A stretch of DNA of 64,000 bases from Mycobacterium sp. BK086 (GCA_004362315.1 SNWL01000008.1:248001-312000); one strand, 5' to 3'; positions 1 through 8,643 are shown, numbered from the stretch's first letter. A program made the numbers and translations. The notes: generated from the letters alone by a model not told the origin.

Positions 1-8
1 GCTCGCGG

Positions 9-905
9 CTAGGGCTCGATGATGTGCGACGGGTCGGGCCGCCGCTCGGGCGGGGCCTGGCTGTAGTCACCCCACGGCCCGTCGCGCAGCTCGACGGCCG
101 CGCGGACGCCCTGTGCGCCTGCAGTATTGATGAAGTCGAGAGCTTCGGGGGTGTTGCGCATCAGTCCGTCGAGAATGCCGCCCAGAGTCTGCGTACTGGC
201 CAGGCCCATGTTCTCGTAGGCCTGGTTGACGATCATCTTCTGAGCCTGCAACTGTGACAACGGGATTCGTGCCAGATCAGCGGCGATCTCGGCCACCCGC
301 GCCTCCAGTCGCTCGAAAGGCACCGCCTCGTTGATCAGCTCGATGTCGGCGGCCTCCCGCCCGGTGAGCGGGCGCCCGGTCAGCGAATGCCACTTGGCCT
401 TGCTGAAACTGAGTCGGTAGAGCCACATTCCGGACAGGTAGGCGCCCCACATCCGGCTGTACGGCGTGCCGATCATCGCGTCCTCGCTGGCGATCACCAG
501 ATCGGCAAGCAGCGCATAGTCGCTGGCGCCGCCCACACACCAGCCGTGGACCTGTGCGATCACCGGCTTGGTGGCCCGCCAGATTGCCATGAATTTCTGG
601 GTCGGGCCGGTCGCGCGCCCACTGACCATGGCGAAATCCTTACCGGGGTCCCAGCGGCCATCGGTCATCATCGACTCGCCCCAGTGCTGGAATCCGCCGC
701 CGAAGTCGTAGCCGCCGCAGAAGGCGCGACCGGCGCCGCGCAGCACGATCACCTTGATCGAGGGATCGTGTTCGGCCAGCCCGATCGCGGCCTCCACCTC
801 GTCGGGCATGGGCGGCACGATCGTGTTGAGGTGTTCGGGGCGGTTGAGCGTGACGGTCGCGACGGGGCCATCGGTCATGTAGAGCACGGTTTCGAATGTG
901 GTCAT
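9..905 (-). CDS. Crotonase-family enzyme (enoyl-CoA hydratase/isomerase-like)
   Basis: This 298-residue protein has the crotonase fold signature. The first oxyanion-hole segment is GRAFCGGYDF at residues 59-68 and the second is GWCVGGASDYALLAD at 121-135. Members bind acyl-CoA thioesters and stabilise an enolate. Two points are odd. A stretch of about 30 residues between the two oxyanion segments (about 71-105) is longer than in short enoyl-CoA hydratases. The position that carries the first catalytic glutamate in classical hydratases is Asp129, and no second glutamate stands out around 144-160. The reaction may therefore not be simple hydration. The gene is complete and starts at ATG. It is divergent from the DapB-like gene. 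Confidence 0.85.
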   Translation of the reverse strand: MTTFETVLYMTDGPVATVTLNRPEHLNTIVPPMPDEVEAAIGLAEHDPSIKVIVLRGAGRAFCGGYDFGGGFQHWGESMMTDGRWDPGKDFAMVSGRATGPTQKFMAIWRATKPVIAQVHGWCVGGASDYALLADLVIASEDAMIGTPYSRMWGAYLSGMWLYRLSFSKAKWHSLTGRPLTGREAADIELINEAVPFERLEARVAEIAADLARIPLSQLQAQKMIVNQAYENMGLASTQTLGGILDGLMRNTPEALDFINTAGAQGVRAAVELRDGPWGDYSQAPPERRPDPSHIIEP

Positions 906-952
906 ACGTCCAATTAACGGTCTTGGACACCGGCCAATTCAACGGGCACAAA

Positions 953-980
953 TTGAAGGTATTACCGAATGGCTTACAGT
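953..980 (+). promoter_or_regulatory. Candidate promoter of the DapB-like gene
   Basis: TTGAAG (953-958) and TACAGT (975-980) are spaced by 16 bp. The GTG start at 992 follows 11 nt after the -10 box, so the leader would be almost absent. No Shine-Dalgarno sequence precedes the GTG. Confidence 0.5.
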
Positions 981-991
981 ACGATCACCCC

Positions 992-2041
992 GTGCTGCGA
1001 GTCATCCAGTGGGCCACCGGTTCGGTCGGTAAGCATTCCGTCGCGGCCGTCCATCGCCATCCCGACCTCGAGTTGGTCGGAGCCCTGGTCTACAGCGATG
1101 CCAAGGCGGGCCGCGACGTCGGCGAGCTGAGCGGGATCGGTCCGATCGGCGTGCAGGCCACCAAGGATCCAGACGAGATCGTCGCGCTCGACGCCGACTG
1201 CGTGCTGTACATGCCGCAGGGGGAGATGAATCCGACCGGGGCGGTCGACGACATCTGCCGGCTGCTGGCGTCGGGCAAGAACGTGGTCTCGACCGCGGTG
1301 ACGGCCTTGATCTATCCGCTCGCGATGGGCCAGGAGGTGGTGGACCGGCTCAGCCAGGCCTGCGCCGAGGGTGGGACGTCGTTTCACGGCACCGGCATCG
1401 AGCCCGGCTGGGCCGCCGAGGTATTGCCACTGACGATGTCCGGATTGTTCGCGCGCATCGACTCGCTGCTGGTGCAGGAACTGATGGACTACACGACCTA
1501 TGACAGCGCGCTGATGCTGTTCGACATCATGGGATTCGGGAAACGGCCCGACGAACCGGTGCCGATGGCCGACGCCGCGCTGGCCGGGGTGACGTTCCGA
1601 GCCCCGTTGATGTTGCTGGCCGACGGGCTGGGCGCGACGGTCGACGACTTCGTCTACCATCGCGAAATCGCGCTGGCCGCTGAGGCTTTCGACGTCAAGG
1701 CGGGCCGGGTGGAGGCGGGTACCGTTGCCGCGCAACGCTTCGGCTACACGGCCGTGGTCAACGGGCGACCCGCGATGACCGTGGAGCACATCACCCGCCT
1801 CGGCGACGAGCAGGCGCCGGAGTGGCCGACCGGGCGGGGGTGGAAGGTGACCGTCGAGGGGGAGCCGTCGATGGTGCTGGAATCCAAGATCGCCACCCAC
1901 GGCGAGGACGAGACCGATCAGGGTTGCCTGGGCACGGCAATGCATGCGGTGCATGCGATTTCGCCGGTGTGCGCTGCCGCGCCCGGTATCCGGACGTTCC
2001 TGGATCTGCCGATGATCACCGGCAGGCACGTGCTGGGCTGA
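992..2041 (+). CDS. DapB-like NAD(P)-dependent dehydrogenase (diaminopentanoate dehydrogenase-like)
   Basis: The 349-residue protein opens with a Rossmann segment, VIQWATGSVGKHSV, followed by a C-terminal region around GTGIEPGWAAEVLPL. That is the pattern of mycobacterial proteins annotated as dihydrodipicolinate reductase-like or 2,4-diaminopentanoate dehydrogenase-like. True lysine-pathway DapB is shorter and this gene has no lysine-synthesis neighbours, so the substrate is unknown. I chose the GTG at 992 because the Rossmann strand starts immediately there and a promoter sits just upstream. An upstream in-frame start would add 32 residues without family character. The gene converges with the membrane-protein gene at 2043, 1 bp away. 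Confidence 0.75.
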   Translation: MLRVIQWATGSVGKHSVAAVHRHPDLELVGALVYSDAKAGRDVGELSGIGPIGVQATKDPDEIVALDADCVLYMPQGEMNPTGAVDDICRLLASGKNVVSTAVTALIYPLAMGQEVVDRLSQACAEGGTSFHGTGIEPGWAAEVLPLTMSGLFARIDSLLVQELMDYTTYDSALMLFDIMGFGKRPDEPVPMADAALAGVTFRAPLMLLADGLGATVDDFVYHREIALAAEAFDVKAGRVEAGTVAAQRFGYTAVVNGRPAMTVEHITRLGDEQAPEWPTGRGWKVTVEGEPSMVLESKIATHGEDETDQGCLGTAMHAVHAISPVCAAAPGIRTFLDLPMITGRHVLG

Positions 2042-2042
2042 A

Positions 2043-2378
2043 TCACTCGTCGTCGGCGGGAGCCAATGCCGGTGGTCGGTCGGAGCGAGGAGAGGCGCTG
2101 AACACCCGCCCGTTGATCTTGATGAACGTGGTCCACCGACCGGCGACGAAGAACAGCGCGACCGCGAGCAGGATCGCGGCGAACACGCCCTGCCCCCAGT
2201 TGGGCAGTTGCCACAGCAACACCGATACCGCGGCGATCGCGCAACACGTCCACCACACTCGGCGCTGAATCGCATCGGGCGACACGGTCGCCGACTTCCA
2301 CAGCGGGAAACTGCTGAAGATCGCAGCGGCTGCGAGCGCGGCGATTGCGGAGAACCCGAAGATCTCTTGCACTCTCAC
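2043..2378 (-). CDS. Three-helix membrane protein, third gene of the ESX-type cassette
   Basis: The 111-residue product has three hydrophobic segments, about residues 7-25, 42-58 and 64-80, and a charged Pro-rich tail. I do not recognise a named family. Its start overlaps the stop of the 508-residue gene by 4 nt, so the two are translationally coupled. Its place directly behind a gene for a putative membrane-inserting protein is the arrangement seen for immunity proteins of pore-forming toxins. That role is inference from context and topology only. Confidence 0.7.
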   Translation of the reverse strand: MRVQEIFGFSAIAALAAAAIFSSFPLWKSATVSPDAIQRRVWWTCCAIAAVSVLLWQLPNWGQGVFAAILLAVALFFVAGRWTTFIKINGRVFSASPRSDRPPALAPADDE

Positions 2379-3901
2379 CAGCTACCTCCGCCACCGCCTG
2401 CGGACCCGAATGCGGGGTCGAACATCGACCCGATACCACCGCCGATCTGCTCGCCGCCAAGCCCACCGACCACACTGGCCGCGACCACGATCGCCGCGGT
2501 GGTCCACGGCCCGGTGAACGAGCCGGCGATGGCCGCCGCGCCCCAGGCGGCCGCCGATCCACCTGCCACCCCGCCCACCGCGCTACCGAAGTCTTCGTTG
2601 CTGCCGCCGTTGGCCCGATCGTTGAGGGCGTCGACCAGTTGGATGACGTCGCCGACCTTTCCGACCTTGCCTGCGATATGGGCCCACTTCTCGGCATCGG
2701 CAGGTGACAGCAGATCTTCCAGTTTCGCGTGTCGTCCGCCGGGCACCCGCTCGCCGTAGGCTTCGACACCGTTGGCCGCCGGTCCGGTGTAGCCGGCCAG
2801 ATCACTACCTTTGTTCACCATGTCGTTGAGCACCGCCTTGGCGCCGTCCTCGGACATGCCCTGGCTGGTCAGTGCGAACATCGCCTGCTTGACCGCGACG
2901 ACCCGGCCGAACTGCTCGCCGTTGTCGAGCTGCTGGGTTGCCTGATCGGGTGTCATCGGCGGCAGGTTGTACAACCCGCCGTGTTCCAACTGTTGTTGCA
3001 TGTCGAGTCGGCGCTGCGCCCGCGTGCGGGCATCCTCGCCGAGGATGGGGTCCCTGGGTAGTGGCCCGACGAAGTTGGCCATCCGGAAATCGTCGAGACG
3101 TTCACCGGCCAGCTTTCGCGCGTCGGGGTCGGCGCCTGGATTCGTGGCGGTGGCGAAATCGCGCAAACGCGCTGCGGCCGCGGCCTTTTCCGGCGTCATG
3201 GGCCCGCCGCTGTTGACCAGCGCCTCGTCCTTGGCGCGCTGGTTCGCGTCGTAGTACTCGGTGGACTCCCGTCCGCGTTCTTCCGGGCCGAGTTCACCGT
3301 CGCCGTCGACGTCCTCGATCCCCGCGGGGTCGTACCCATGCTCGACGCGCAGGTCGGTCAACGACGCTTCCAGCTTGGCGCCGTAGTCGTCGCGCAGGGC
3401 CACCACCTGCTGCAGCACCCCGGAGGTCGCGGCGATCGCGTTGTCCTCCAAGGCCGAAGTGTCCTGTTTGTTCTTCAGTGCCTGGTCGATCAGGGCGTCG
3501 ATGTAGTGCAGCTGGGTGTTGAGGTTGTCCACCTGCATATCGGAAAAACGTTGTGCCTCAGCAAGGTTCGCGGCAATGGTCGAGAGGTCGGCGCCGATCG
3601 CCGGCAGCTGGTCGCGCTGGACCAGCAATCCGGTGGTGGCGCGCTGCACCTCGGCGCTGTCGTTGATCGGATGCTCGCCATTTTCGCGATTCCAGGACGC
3701 CTGGAACCGCGCCTGCGCCTGCGTGAATTCCGTGTAGGTCTCGGCCGTGCAGGCGCCGGCGTTGTAGAACGCCCGGCCCAGCTCGGCGATCTGCCCGGGA
3801 TCACCACTCTGCAGCGTGGCGTCGACCTGCCACGGATCGCCACCGGCCTCGCCGATGAGGGCGCCGACGCTGATGTGGATCAGGCTCGGGTATTCGGTCA
3901 C
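2375..3901 (-). CDS. Putative type VII secretion-linked effector-like protein with EF-hand loop and glycine-zipper C-terminus
   Basis: This 508-residue protein resembles mycobacterial proteins labelled 'TPR repeat region-containing'. Residues 1-190 are mostly helical. Residues 197-208 (DVDGDGELGPEE) are a textbook 12-residue EF-hand loop, with Asp at 1, 3 and 5, Gly at 6, Leu at 8 and Glu at 12. The last 70 residues are rich in Gly and Ala with hydrophobic stretches (about 440-490), a glycine-zipper pattern of membrane-inserting proteins, and the tail is GGGGGSW. There is no Sec signal peptide. The preceding gene, overlapping by 4 nt, encodes a small EspC/WXG100-like protein, which points to export through an ESX system. 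No enzymatic domain is visible. The effector role is an inference. Confidence 0.75.
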   Translation of the reverse strand: MTEYPSLIHISVGALIGEAGGDPWQVDATLQSGDPGQIAELGRAFYNAGACTAETYTEFTQAQARFQASWNRENGEHPINDSAEVQRATTGLLVQRDQLPAIGADLSTIAANLAEAQRFSDMQVDNLNTQLHYIDALIDQALKNKQDTSALEDNAIAATSGVLQQVVALRDDYGAKLEASLTDLRVEHGYDPAGIEDVDGDGELGPEERGRESTEYYDANQRAKDEALVNSGGPMTPEKAAAAARLRDFATATNPGADPDARKLAGERLDDFRMANFVGPLPRDPILGEDARTRAQRRLDMQQQLEHGGLYNLPPMTPDQATQQLDNGEQFGRVVAVKQAMFALTSQGMSEDGAKAVLNDMVNKGSDLAGYTGPAANGVEAYGERVPGGRHAKLEDLLSPADAEKWAHIAGKVGKVGDVIQLVDALNDRANGGSNEDFGSAVGGVAGGSAAAWGAAAIAGSFTGPWTTAAIVVAASVVGGLGGEQIGGGIGSMFDPAFGSAGGGGGSW

Positions 3902-4197
3902 AGCACCGAACGCAGGGCCTCGGCGTTGCGCTCCTCCATGTCGACGAACACCGACGCGGTCTTGTGCCCCTTGTCGCCCAGCACCCCGAGACGGTTCTCG
4001 TGCTTGCGCAGCCGGTCGACGTGGTTGCTGTGCGCGGCGGTCAGCGCGCCGTGAAACGACTCCGCAGCCGGAAAATCGCCGAATATGCCCGAGGTCGGGT
4101 GGACCCGTGACAGCTGGTCAGCGCCCTCCATCGCGAACGAGGCCGCGTTGTATGAGCGGTTTGCACCCGACCGCATCTCATCGACATCGACCTGCAC
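3898..4197 (-). CDS. Small EspC/WXG100-like ESX-associated protein
   Basis: The 99-residue product is predicted to be two amphipathic helices around a turn (GIFGDFPAAESF, about 37-48). This is the layout of the EspC/DUF2563-type type VII secretion targets of mycobacteria. A strict W-x-G turn is absent, and I see no YxxxD/E signal near the C-terminus, so secretion would depend on a partner. The gene is first in a three-gene operon and overlaps the next gene by 4 nt, as expected for a chaperone or co-secreted partner. Confidence 0.7.
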   Translation of the reverse strand: MQVDVDEMRSGANRSYNAASFAMEGADQLSRVHPTSGIFGDFPAAESFHGALTAAHSNHVDRLRKHENRLGVLGDKGHKTASVFVDMEERNAEALRSVL

Positions 4198-4352
4198 CGA
4201 ACACCCCCTGGCGTGTTAGCTGTTAGCTCGAGGGTACGCGAAAGTAGGTGCTGGTCAATTCAGCAGTTACCACTGCGCGAGAACGCCACCAGGGTCGTGA
4301 ATTCGACAATTTCGCAGCCCTGAAGGCGGTCTCGCGGCTCGGCTCTAGTCGA

Positions 4353-6368
4353 TCAACCCAGCATGCGGTGCAGGAACGAGTAGCTCAACGCCGACTTGAA
4401 CGCCGTCTGGGCATTGTCGGCCGCCCCGGCGTGCCCACCTTCGATGTTCTCGTAGTACCAAACCGGCTGCCCGGCCTGCTCCAGGGCGGCCGTCATCTTG
4501 CGGGCATGCCCCGGATGCACCCGGTCGTCGCGCGTCGACGTCGTGATGAGCACCGGGGGATAGCGCTTGTCAGCCGAAATATTCTGATACGGCGAGTATT
4601 CGGACATGAACGCCCAGTCCTGCGGATCGTCGGGATCCCCGTACTCGGCCACCCAGGACGCCCCGGCCAACAGCAGATGAAAGCGCTTCATGTCCAGCAG
4701 TGGCACCTGGCACACCAACGCGCCGAACAACTCCGGGTACTTGGTCAACATGATGCCCATCAGCAGACCGCCGTTACTGCCGCCCTGTGCACCCAACTGC
4801 GCGACGCTGGTGATGCCGCGGTCCACCAGATCCCGTGCGACCGCGGCGAAGTCTTCGGCCACCTTGTGCCGGCCTTCCCGCATCGCCTGGGTGTGCCAGG
4901 CCGGGCCGTACTCGCCGCCCCCGCGGATGTTGGCCAGAACGTAGGTCCCGCCACGTGACAGCCATAACCGTCCCAGCACACCGTCGTAACCCGGAGTGCG
5001 CGATACCTCGAACCCGCCGTAGCCGCCCAGCAGCGTGGGGGACGGGCCCTGGTTGTGTCTATGGCCGACAACGAAATAGGGGATCGCCGTGCCGTCGTCG
5101 GAGGTCGCGAAGTGTTGGTGCACCTCGAGGTCGGCGGCGTCGAAGAACGAGGGCGCCCTCTTGATCTCGGTGAGGTCGCCGCCGATCCGGCCGTGCAGAA
5201 GTCGCGATGGCGTGATGAAATCGCTGGATTCCATGAAGATTTCGTCACCGTCGGGGTCGGTGGCCACGACGACGGCGTTATCGCCCAGGCCAGGCACCGG
5301 CTCGCGCGTCCATGAACCGGGTGTCGCGATCTCCACGCGGGTGGCGACGTCGACGAGCGTCACGATCAGCAGCCGGTCCAGCGTCCACGAGTACTGGTGC
5401 AGGCTGCTGTGCTCGTCGGGTTCGAAGACCACCGCCAATTCCGCTGTGCCGCTCAAGAATTCCTCGTAGTTGGCGGCCAACAGCGATCCGGTTCGATACG
5501 ACGCCTTGCCTGTCAGCCAGTCGCTGCGCAGCTCGATGAGCAGCCACTCGCGGTGCACCGACAAGCTTGCGTCGGTCGGCGCGTCGATGCGGACCAATTC
5601 ACCCAAGCGGAGTTCATACACCTGGTCGTTGAAGAAGTCGACGGCTCGGCTCAGCAGCGTGCGTTCGTAGCCGGGGGTGCGGTCCACCGATGCGCCTACC
5701 GCCACATCGGTGACCGGCCCGGTGAACAGTGTCTCGGCGTCGGCCAGCGGCTGGCCGCGGTGCCACCGCTTGACGATCCGCGGATATCCGGACTCCGTCA
5801 TCGAATCCGGTCCGAAGTCGGTACCCACCAACACCGTGTCGTGGTCTTCCCACGACAACCGCGACTTGGCCTCCGGCAGCTCGAAGCCGCCGGTCACGAA
5901 TTCCCGAGTCGCCATGTCGAATTCGCGCACGATCGCGGCATCCGAACCGCCCGGCGACAGGCTGATCAGCGCCCGCGTGTGATCCGGCTCGATGACGTCG
6001 GCCCCGGCCCACACCCACTTCTCGCCGTCGGCGGCTGCCAGTTCGTCGAGGTCGAGGATGACATCCCAGTCGATGGTCTCCGACAGGTAGCTCTCGAGTG
6101 TGGTCCGCCGCCACAGACCCCGCGGGTTGTCCGCGTCGCGCCAGTAGTTGTAGAGGAATTCACCGCGACGGCGCACGTACGGGATCCGTGCGTCGGTGTC
6201 CAGCACCTCCAGTGCTTCGGTGCGCAGCTGCTCGAACGTCTCCCCGCTGAATTCGGCAACTGTCGGATCGTTGTGCTTGCGCACCCAGTCCAATTGTTCG
6301 TCGCCGGCGATCTCTTCCAGCCAGAGGTAGGGATCGGCGTCGGTCTGCTCGGGGTGCCTGTTCGTCAC
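4353..6368 (-). CDS. Prolyl oligopeptidase family serine peptidase (Rv0457c-like)
   Basis: The 671-residue protein has the S9 peptidase layout: an N-terminal beta-propeller region (about 70-430) and a C-terminal alpha/beta-hydrolase domain. The catalytic triad is visible: Ser531 in GGSNGG, the Asp pair 614-615 in DDRV, and His646 in EGGHAG. Such enzymes cleave short peptides after proline and are usually cytosolic, and no signal peptide is present. I chose the GTG at 6368, since the conserved start region DPYLWLEEI begins 10 residues later. Farther upstream the frame encodes only Arg/Pro-rich sequence. Its neighbour order matches M. tuberculosis Rv0457c, next to the Rv0458 ALDH, but here Block B separates the two. 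Confidence 0.92.
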   Translation of the reverse strand: MTNRHPEQTDADPYLWLEEIAGDEQLDWVRKHNDPTVAEFSGETFEQLRTEALEVLDTDARIPYVRRRGEFLYNYWRDADNPRGLWRRTTLESYLSETIDWDVILDLDELAAADGEKWVWAGADVIEPDHTRALISLSPGGSDAAIVREFDMATREFVTGGFELPEAKSRLSWEDHDTVLVGTDFGPDSMTESGYPRIVKRWHRGQPLADAETLFTGPVTDVAVGASVDRTPGYERTLLSRAVDFFNDQVYELRLGELVRIDAPTDASLSVHREWLLIELRSDWLTGKASYRTGSLLAANYEEFLSGTAELAVVFEPDEHSSLHQYSWTLDRLLIVTLVDVATRVEIATPGSWTREPVPGLGDNAVVVATDPDGDEIFMESSDFITPSRLLHGRIGGDLTEIKRAPSFFDAADLEVHQHFATSDDGTAIPYFVVGHRHNQGPSPTLLGGYGGFEVSRTPGYDGVLGRLWLSRGGTYVLANIRGGGEYGPAWHTQAMREGRHKVAEDFAAVARDLVDRGITSVAQLGAQGGSNGGLLMGIMLTKYPELFGALVCQVPLLDMKRFHLLLAGASWVAEYGDPDDPQDWAFMSEYSPYQNISADKRYPPVLITTSTRDDRVHPGHARKMTAALEQAGQPVWYYENIEGGHAGAADNAQTAFKSALSYSFLHRMLG

Positions 6369-6403
6369 GCCCCCATTGTGCTCAATGCGACATACTGCCT
6401 CGC

Positions 6404-6697
6404 ATGGGCATCTTCGGCCGGTCGGACAACGTCGACGACGTCGATGACGGTGGATTGCGGCGCCGGGTCGACGAGTTGGAACGTCGCGTCGCCGCGCTGG
6501 AGTGGGCGCTTCGCGGCGCGGGCGCGCCGCCCGCACCAACTCCGGCTCCGGCTCCCGCTGCCACCGGTCAGGTCAGTTCCGAAGTTCTGCAGTTGGCTCG
6601 TCAGGGAAAGAAGATCCAGGCCATCAAGGTGCTTCGCGAGCAGACAGGTCTGGGACTCAAGGAATCCAAGGACATCGTCGACGCTCTCGATCCCTGA
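6404..6697 (+). CDS. Small protein with partial ribosomal L7/L12 C-terminal domain
   Basis: The 97-residue product has three parts. Residues 1-20 are acidic, 20-38 form a short predicted coiled coil (RRRVDELERRVAALEWAL), and a Pro/Ala hinge follows at 40-55. The tail, QGKKIQAIKVLREQTGLGLKES, matches the helical half of the L7/L12 C-terminal domain that contacts translation factors. The N-terminal dimerisation domain of L12 and the other half of its C-terminal domain are missing, so this is not the ribosomal stalk protein. A role near GTPase factors is speculative. A CATACT box (6391-6396) lies 7 nt upstream of the ATG. Confidence 0.75.
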   Translation: MGIFGRSDNVDDVDDGGLRRRVDELERRVAALEWALRGAGAPPAPTPAPAPAATGQVSSEVLQLARQGKKIQAIKVLREQTGLGLKESKDIVDALDP

Positions 6698-6703
6698 CCG
6701 ACG

Positions 6704-8524
6704 TCAGCTCAGGTGGTGCACCTCTTGCAGGCCGTAGACGGGCGTGGGGAGTCCTTCGTGGCGGGCCTTCAGCTGTAGCGCCAGATACAGCGAGTAGTGC
6801 CGCGACTGGTGCAGGTTGCCGCCGTGGAACCACAGGTTGGGCTGCTGGGTCGGCTTCCACATGTTGCGCTGCTCGCCCTCCCACGGGCCGGGGTCTTTCG
6901 GGGTGTCGCTGCCAAGGCCCCACACCTTGCCCACCTTGTCGGCGACGTCCTGACCGATCAGGTCGGCCGCCCAGCCGTTCATCGAGCCGTAGCCGGTCGC
7001 GTACACCACGACGTCGGCGGGGAGTTCGGTGCCGTCGGCCAGCACCACCGAGTTCGCCGTCAGGTGGTCGACCTGTCCGTGGGCCAGCTTGATCCGGCCG
7101 TCGGCGACCATGTCGCAGGCGCCGACGTCGATGTAATAGCCGGATCCGCGACGCAGGTACTTCATGAAAAGCCCGGAACCGTCAGCACCCCAATCCAATT
7201 CGAATCCGGCGGCTTCCAGCCGGTCGTAGAACTCCTTGTCGCGCTCACGCATCTGGTCATAGAGCGGGATCTGGAATTCGTGCATGATGCGGTACGGCAG
7301 CGACGCGAACGTGAGGTCGGCCTTTTCGGTCGTCATGCCGGCGGCCAGTGCGCGCTCGGAGTACAGGTCGCCAAGACCGATGTCCATCAGCGAATCCGAT
7401 TTGACGATGTGCGTCGATGACCGCTGCACCATCGTCACGTCGACGCCGTTCTCGTAGAGCGCCTTACAGATGTCGTGCGCCGAGTTGTTCGACCCGATCA
7501 CGACGGCCCTGCGGCCCACGTAGGTGTCGGGACCGGGATGTGCCGACGAATGGTGCTGGTCACCGGTGAACACGTCCTGCCCCGGCAAGACCGGCACACT
7601 GGGCTTGCCCGACATGCCGGTGGCGAGCACCAGCTGGGTCGGACGCAGCGTCAGCCGCTCGCCGTCACGGTCCACCTCCACCGTCCATCGGCCGTCGGAT
7701 TCGTCGAAGGATGCGGACAGGCACGTGGTCTTCGACCAGTACGGCACCTCCATCACGCGGGTGTAGAACTCCAGCCAGTCGCCGATCTTGTCCTTCGGGG
7801 CGAACACCGGCCAGTTCTGCGGGAACGGCAGATACGGCAGGTGGTCGTACCAGACCGGGTCGTGCAGGCACAGCGACTTGTACCGCTTGCGCCACTGGTC
7901 GCCGGGGCGTTCGTACCGGTCGACAACGATCGCGGGCACTCCGAGCTGACGCAGCCGCGCGCCGAGCGCGATCCCGCCCTGGCCGCCACCGACGACCAGT
8001 GCGTACGGCTGGACGGTGCGCCCGAGCTCGGCGTCCTCGGCGGCCTTCTTCTCCGCCCACGACCGCGGATCCGGGTCGTCACCGTGCACCGCACCCATCA
8101 CGCGGCTGGGGCCCTTGCGCTCCTCGTGGCCCTTGAGCTCCTGCAGTGCGGTCAGCAGCGTCCATGCCTCATCACCCTTGAGCCGGAGATGGCCGACGCC
8201 GCGGCCCGCTCCGGTCTCGAATTCGATGAACGCCGATGTGACATCACCGTCGGCGGTGGGGGCTTCACGGGTGCGGAAGCCGGACGGGTCAGCATCGATG
8301 AGCTGGGATCCCAGCATCGCGGCGATCTCGTCACGGCCCTCCAGGGTCTTGATGTTCCAGGTGAAGGACACGAGATCACGCCAGAAGCTGTCGACGGCGA
8401 ACATGCCGGCGACCCGATCGATGTCGCGGGCGGCCAGCGCGGCTTCGAAGCCGGCGAGCCAGGCGTCGACGCGCTGCTGCGGTGTCACATCCGAAGCGGT
8501 CTGAGGTTCGAGAGTGGAAGTCAT
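6704..8524 (-). CDS. NTF2-like domain fused to flavin-containing monooxygenase
   Basis: This 606-residue protein has an N-terminal SnoaL/NTF2-like domain (about 15-145) joined to a class B flavin monooxygenase. The FAD motif is GGGQGG (179-184), the NADPH-side motif is GSNNSA (344-349), and FTGDQHHSSAH (319-329) matches the FxGxxxHxxx signature of FMO and Baeyer-Villiger enzymes. It should insert one oxygen atom from O2 using NADPH. A ketone substrate is suggested by the divergent butanediol dehydrogenase and SDR genes. ATG 8524 is chosen because the TGTGA of a CRP-like site begins exactly at its A-pairing base. The longer frame upstream crosses the regulatory region. Confidence 0.88.
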   Translation of the reverse strand: MTSTLEPQTASDVTPQQRVDAWLAGFEAALAARDIDRVAGMFAVDSFWRDLVSFTWNIKTLEGRDEIAAMLGSQLIDADPSGFRTREAPTADGDVTSAFIEFETGAGRGVGHLRLKGDEAWTLLTALQELKGHEERKGPSRVMGAVHGDDPDPRSWAEKKAAEDAELGRTVQPYALVVGGGQGGIALGARLRQLGVPAIVVDRYERPGDQWRKRYKSLCLHDPVWYDHLPYLPFPQNWPVFAPKDKIGDWLEFYTRVMEVPYWSKTTCLSASFDESDGRWTVEVDRDGERLTLRPTQLVLATGMSGKPSVPVLPGQDVFTGDQHHSSAHPGPDTYVGRRAVVIGSNNSAHDICKALYENGVDVTMVQRSSTHIVKSDSLMDIGLGDLYSERALAAGMTTEKADLTFASLPYRIMHEFQIPLYDQMRERDKEFYDRLEAAGFELDWGADGSGLFMKYLRRGSGYYIDVGACDMVADGRIKLAHGQVDHLTANSVVLADGTELPADVVVYATGYGSMNGWAADLIGQDVADKVGKVWGLGSDTPKDPGPWEGEQRNMWKPTQQPNLWFHGGNLHQSRHYSLYLALQLKARHEGLPTPVYGLQEVHHLS

Positions 8525-8630
8525 GTGAGCCACACCACACCCCCGGGGCAAGGCCTGGCAAGAGTTGCGACCCGTTGCAACGACCGGCTGCAACCCTCTG
8601 CAACTCTTTCGGGGTGTGGTCGCCGTCACA
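8524..8630. promoter_or_regulatory. Symmetrical divergent operator with paired CRP-like sites and TTGC/GCAA repeats
   Basis: Two near-identical 20-bp arms face each other at 8524-8543 and 8611-8630. The inner 10 bp (ACCACACCCC / GGGGTGTGGT) are perfect complements. Each arm contains a TGTGN-N6-NCACA palindrome, at 8524-8539 and 8615-8630, close to the TGTGA-N6-TCACA consensus for mycobacterial CRP. The centre (8577) coincides with a perfect palindrome GTTGCAAC (8574-8581). AAGAGTTGC (8560-8568) is mirrored by GCAACTCTT (8600-8608), and CTGCAAC occurs at 8588 and 8598, one helical turn apart. Binding proteins (CRP and the GAF regulator at 10496) are inferred. Confidence 0.65.
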
Positions 8631-8643
8631 TAGAACTGGCCCT

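Noticed and set aside
974-2275. Long open frame opposite the DapB-like gene
   Set aside because: Arg/His/Pro-rich shadow of a GC-rich coding strand; no start signal or motif.
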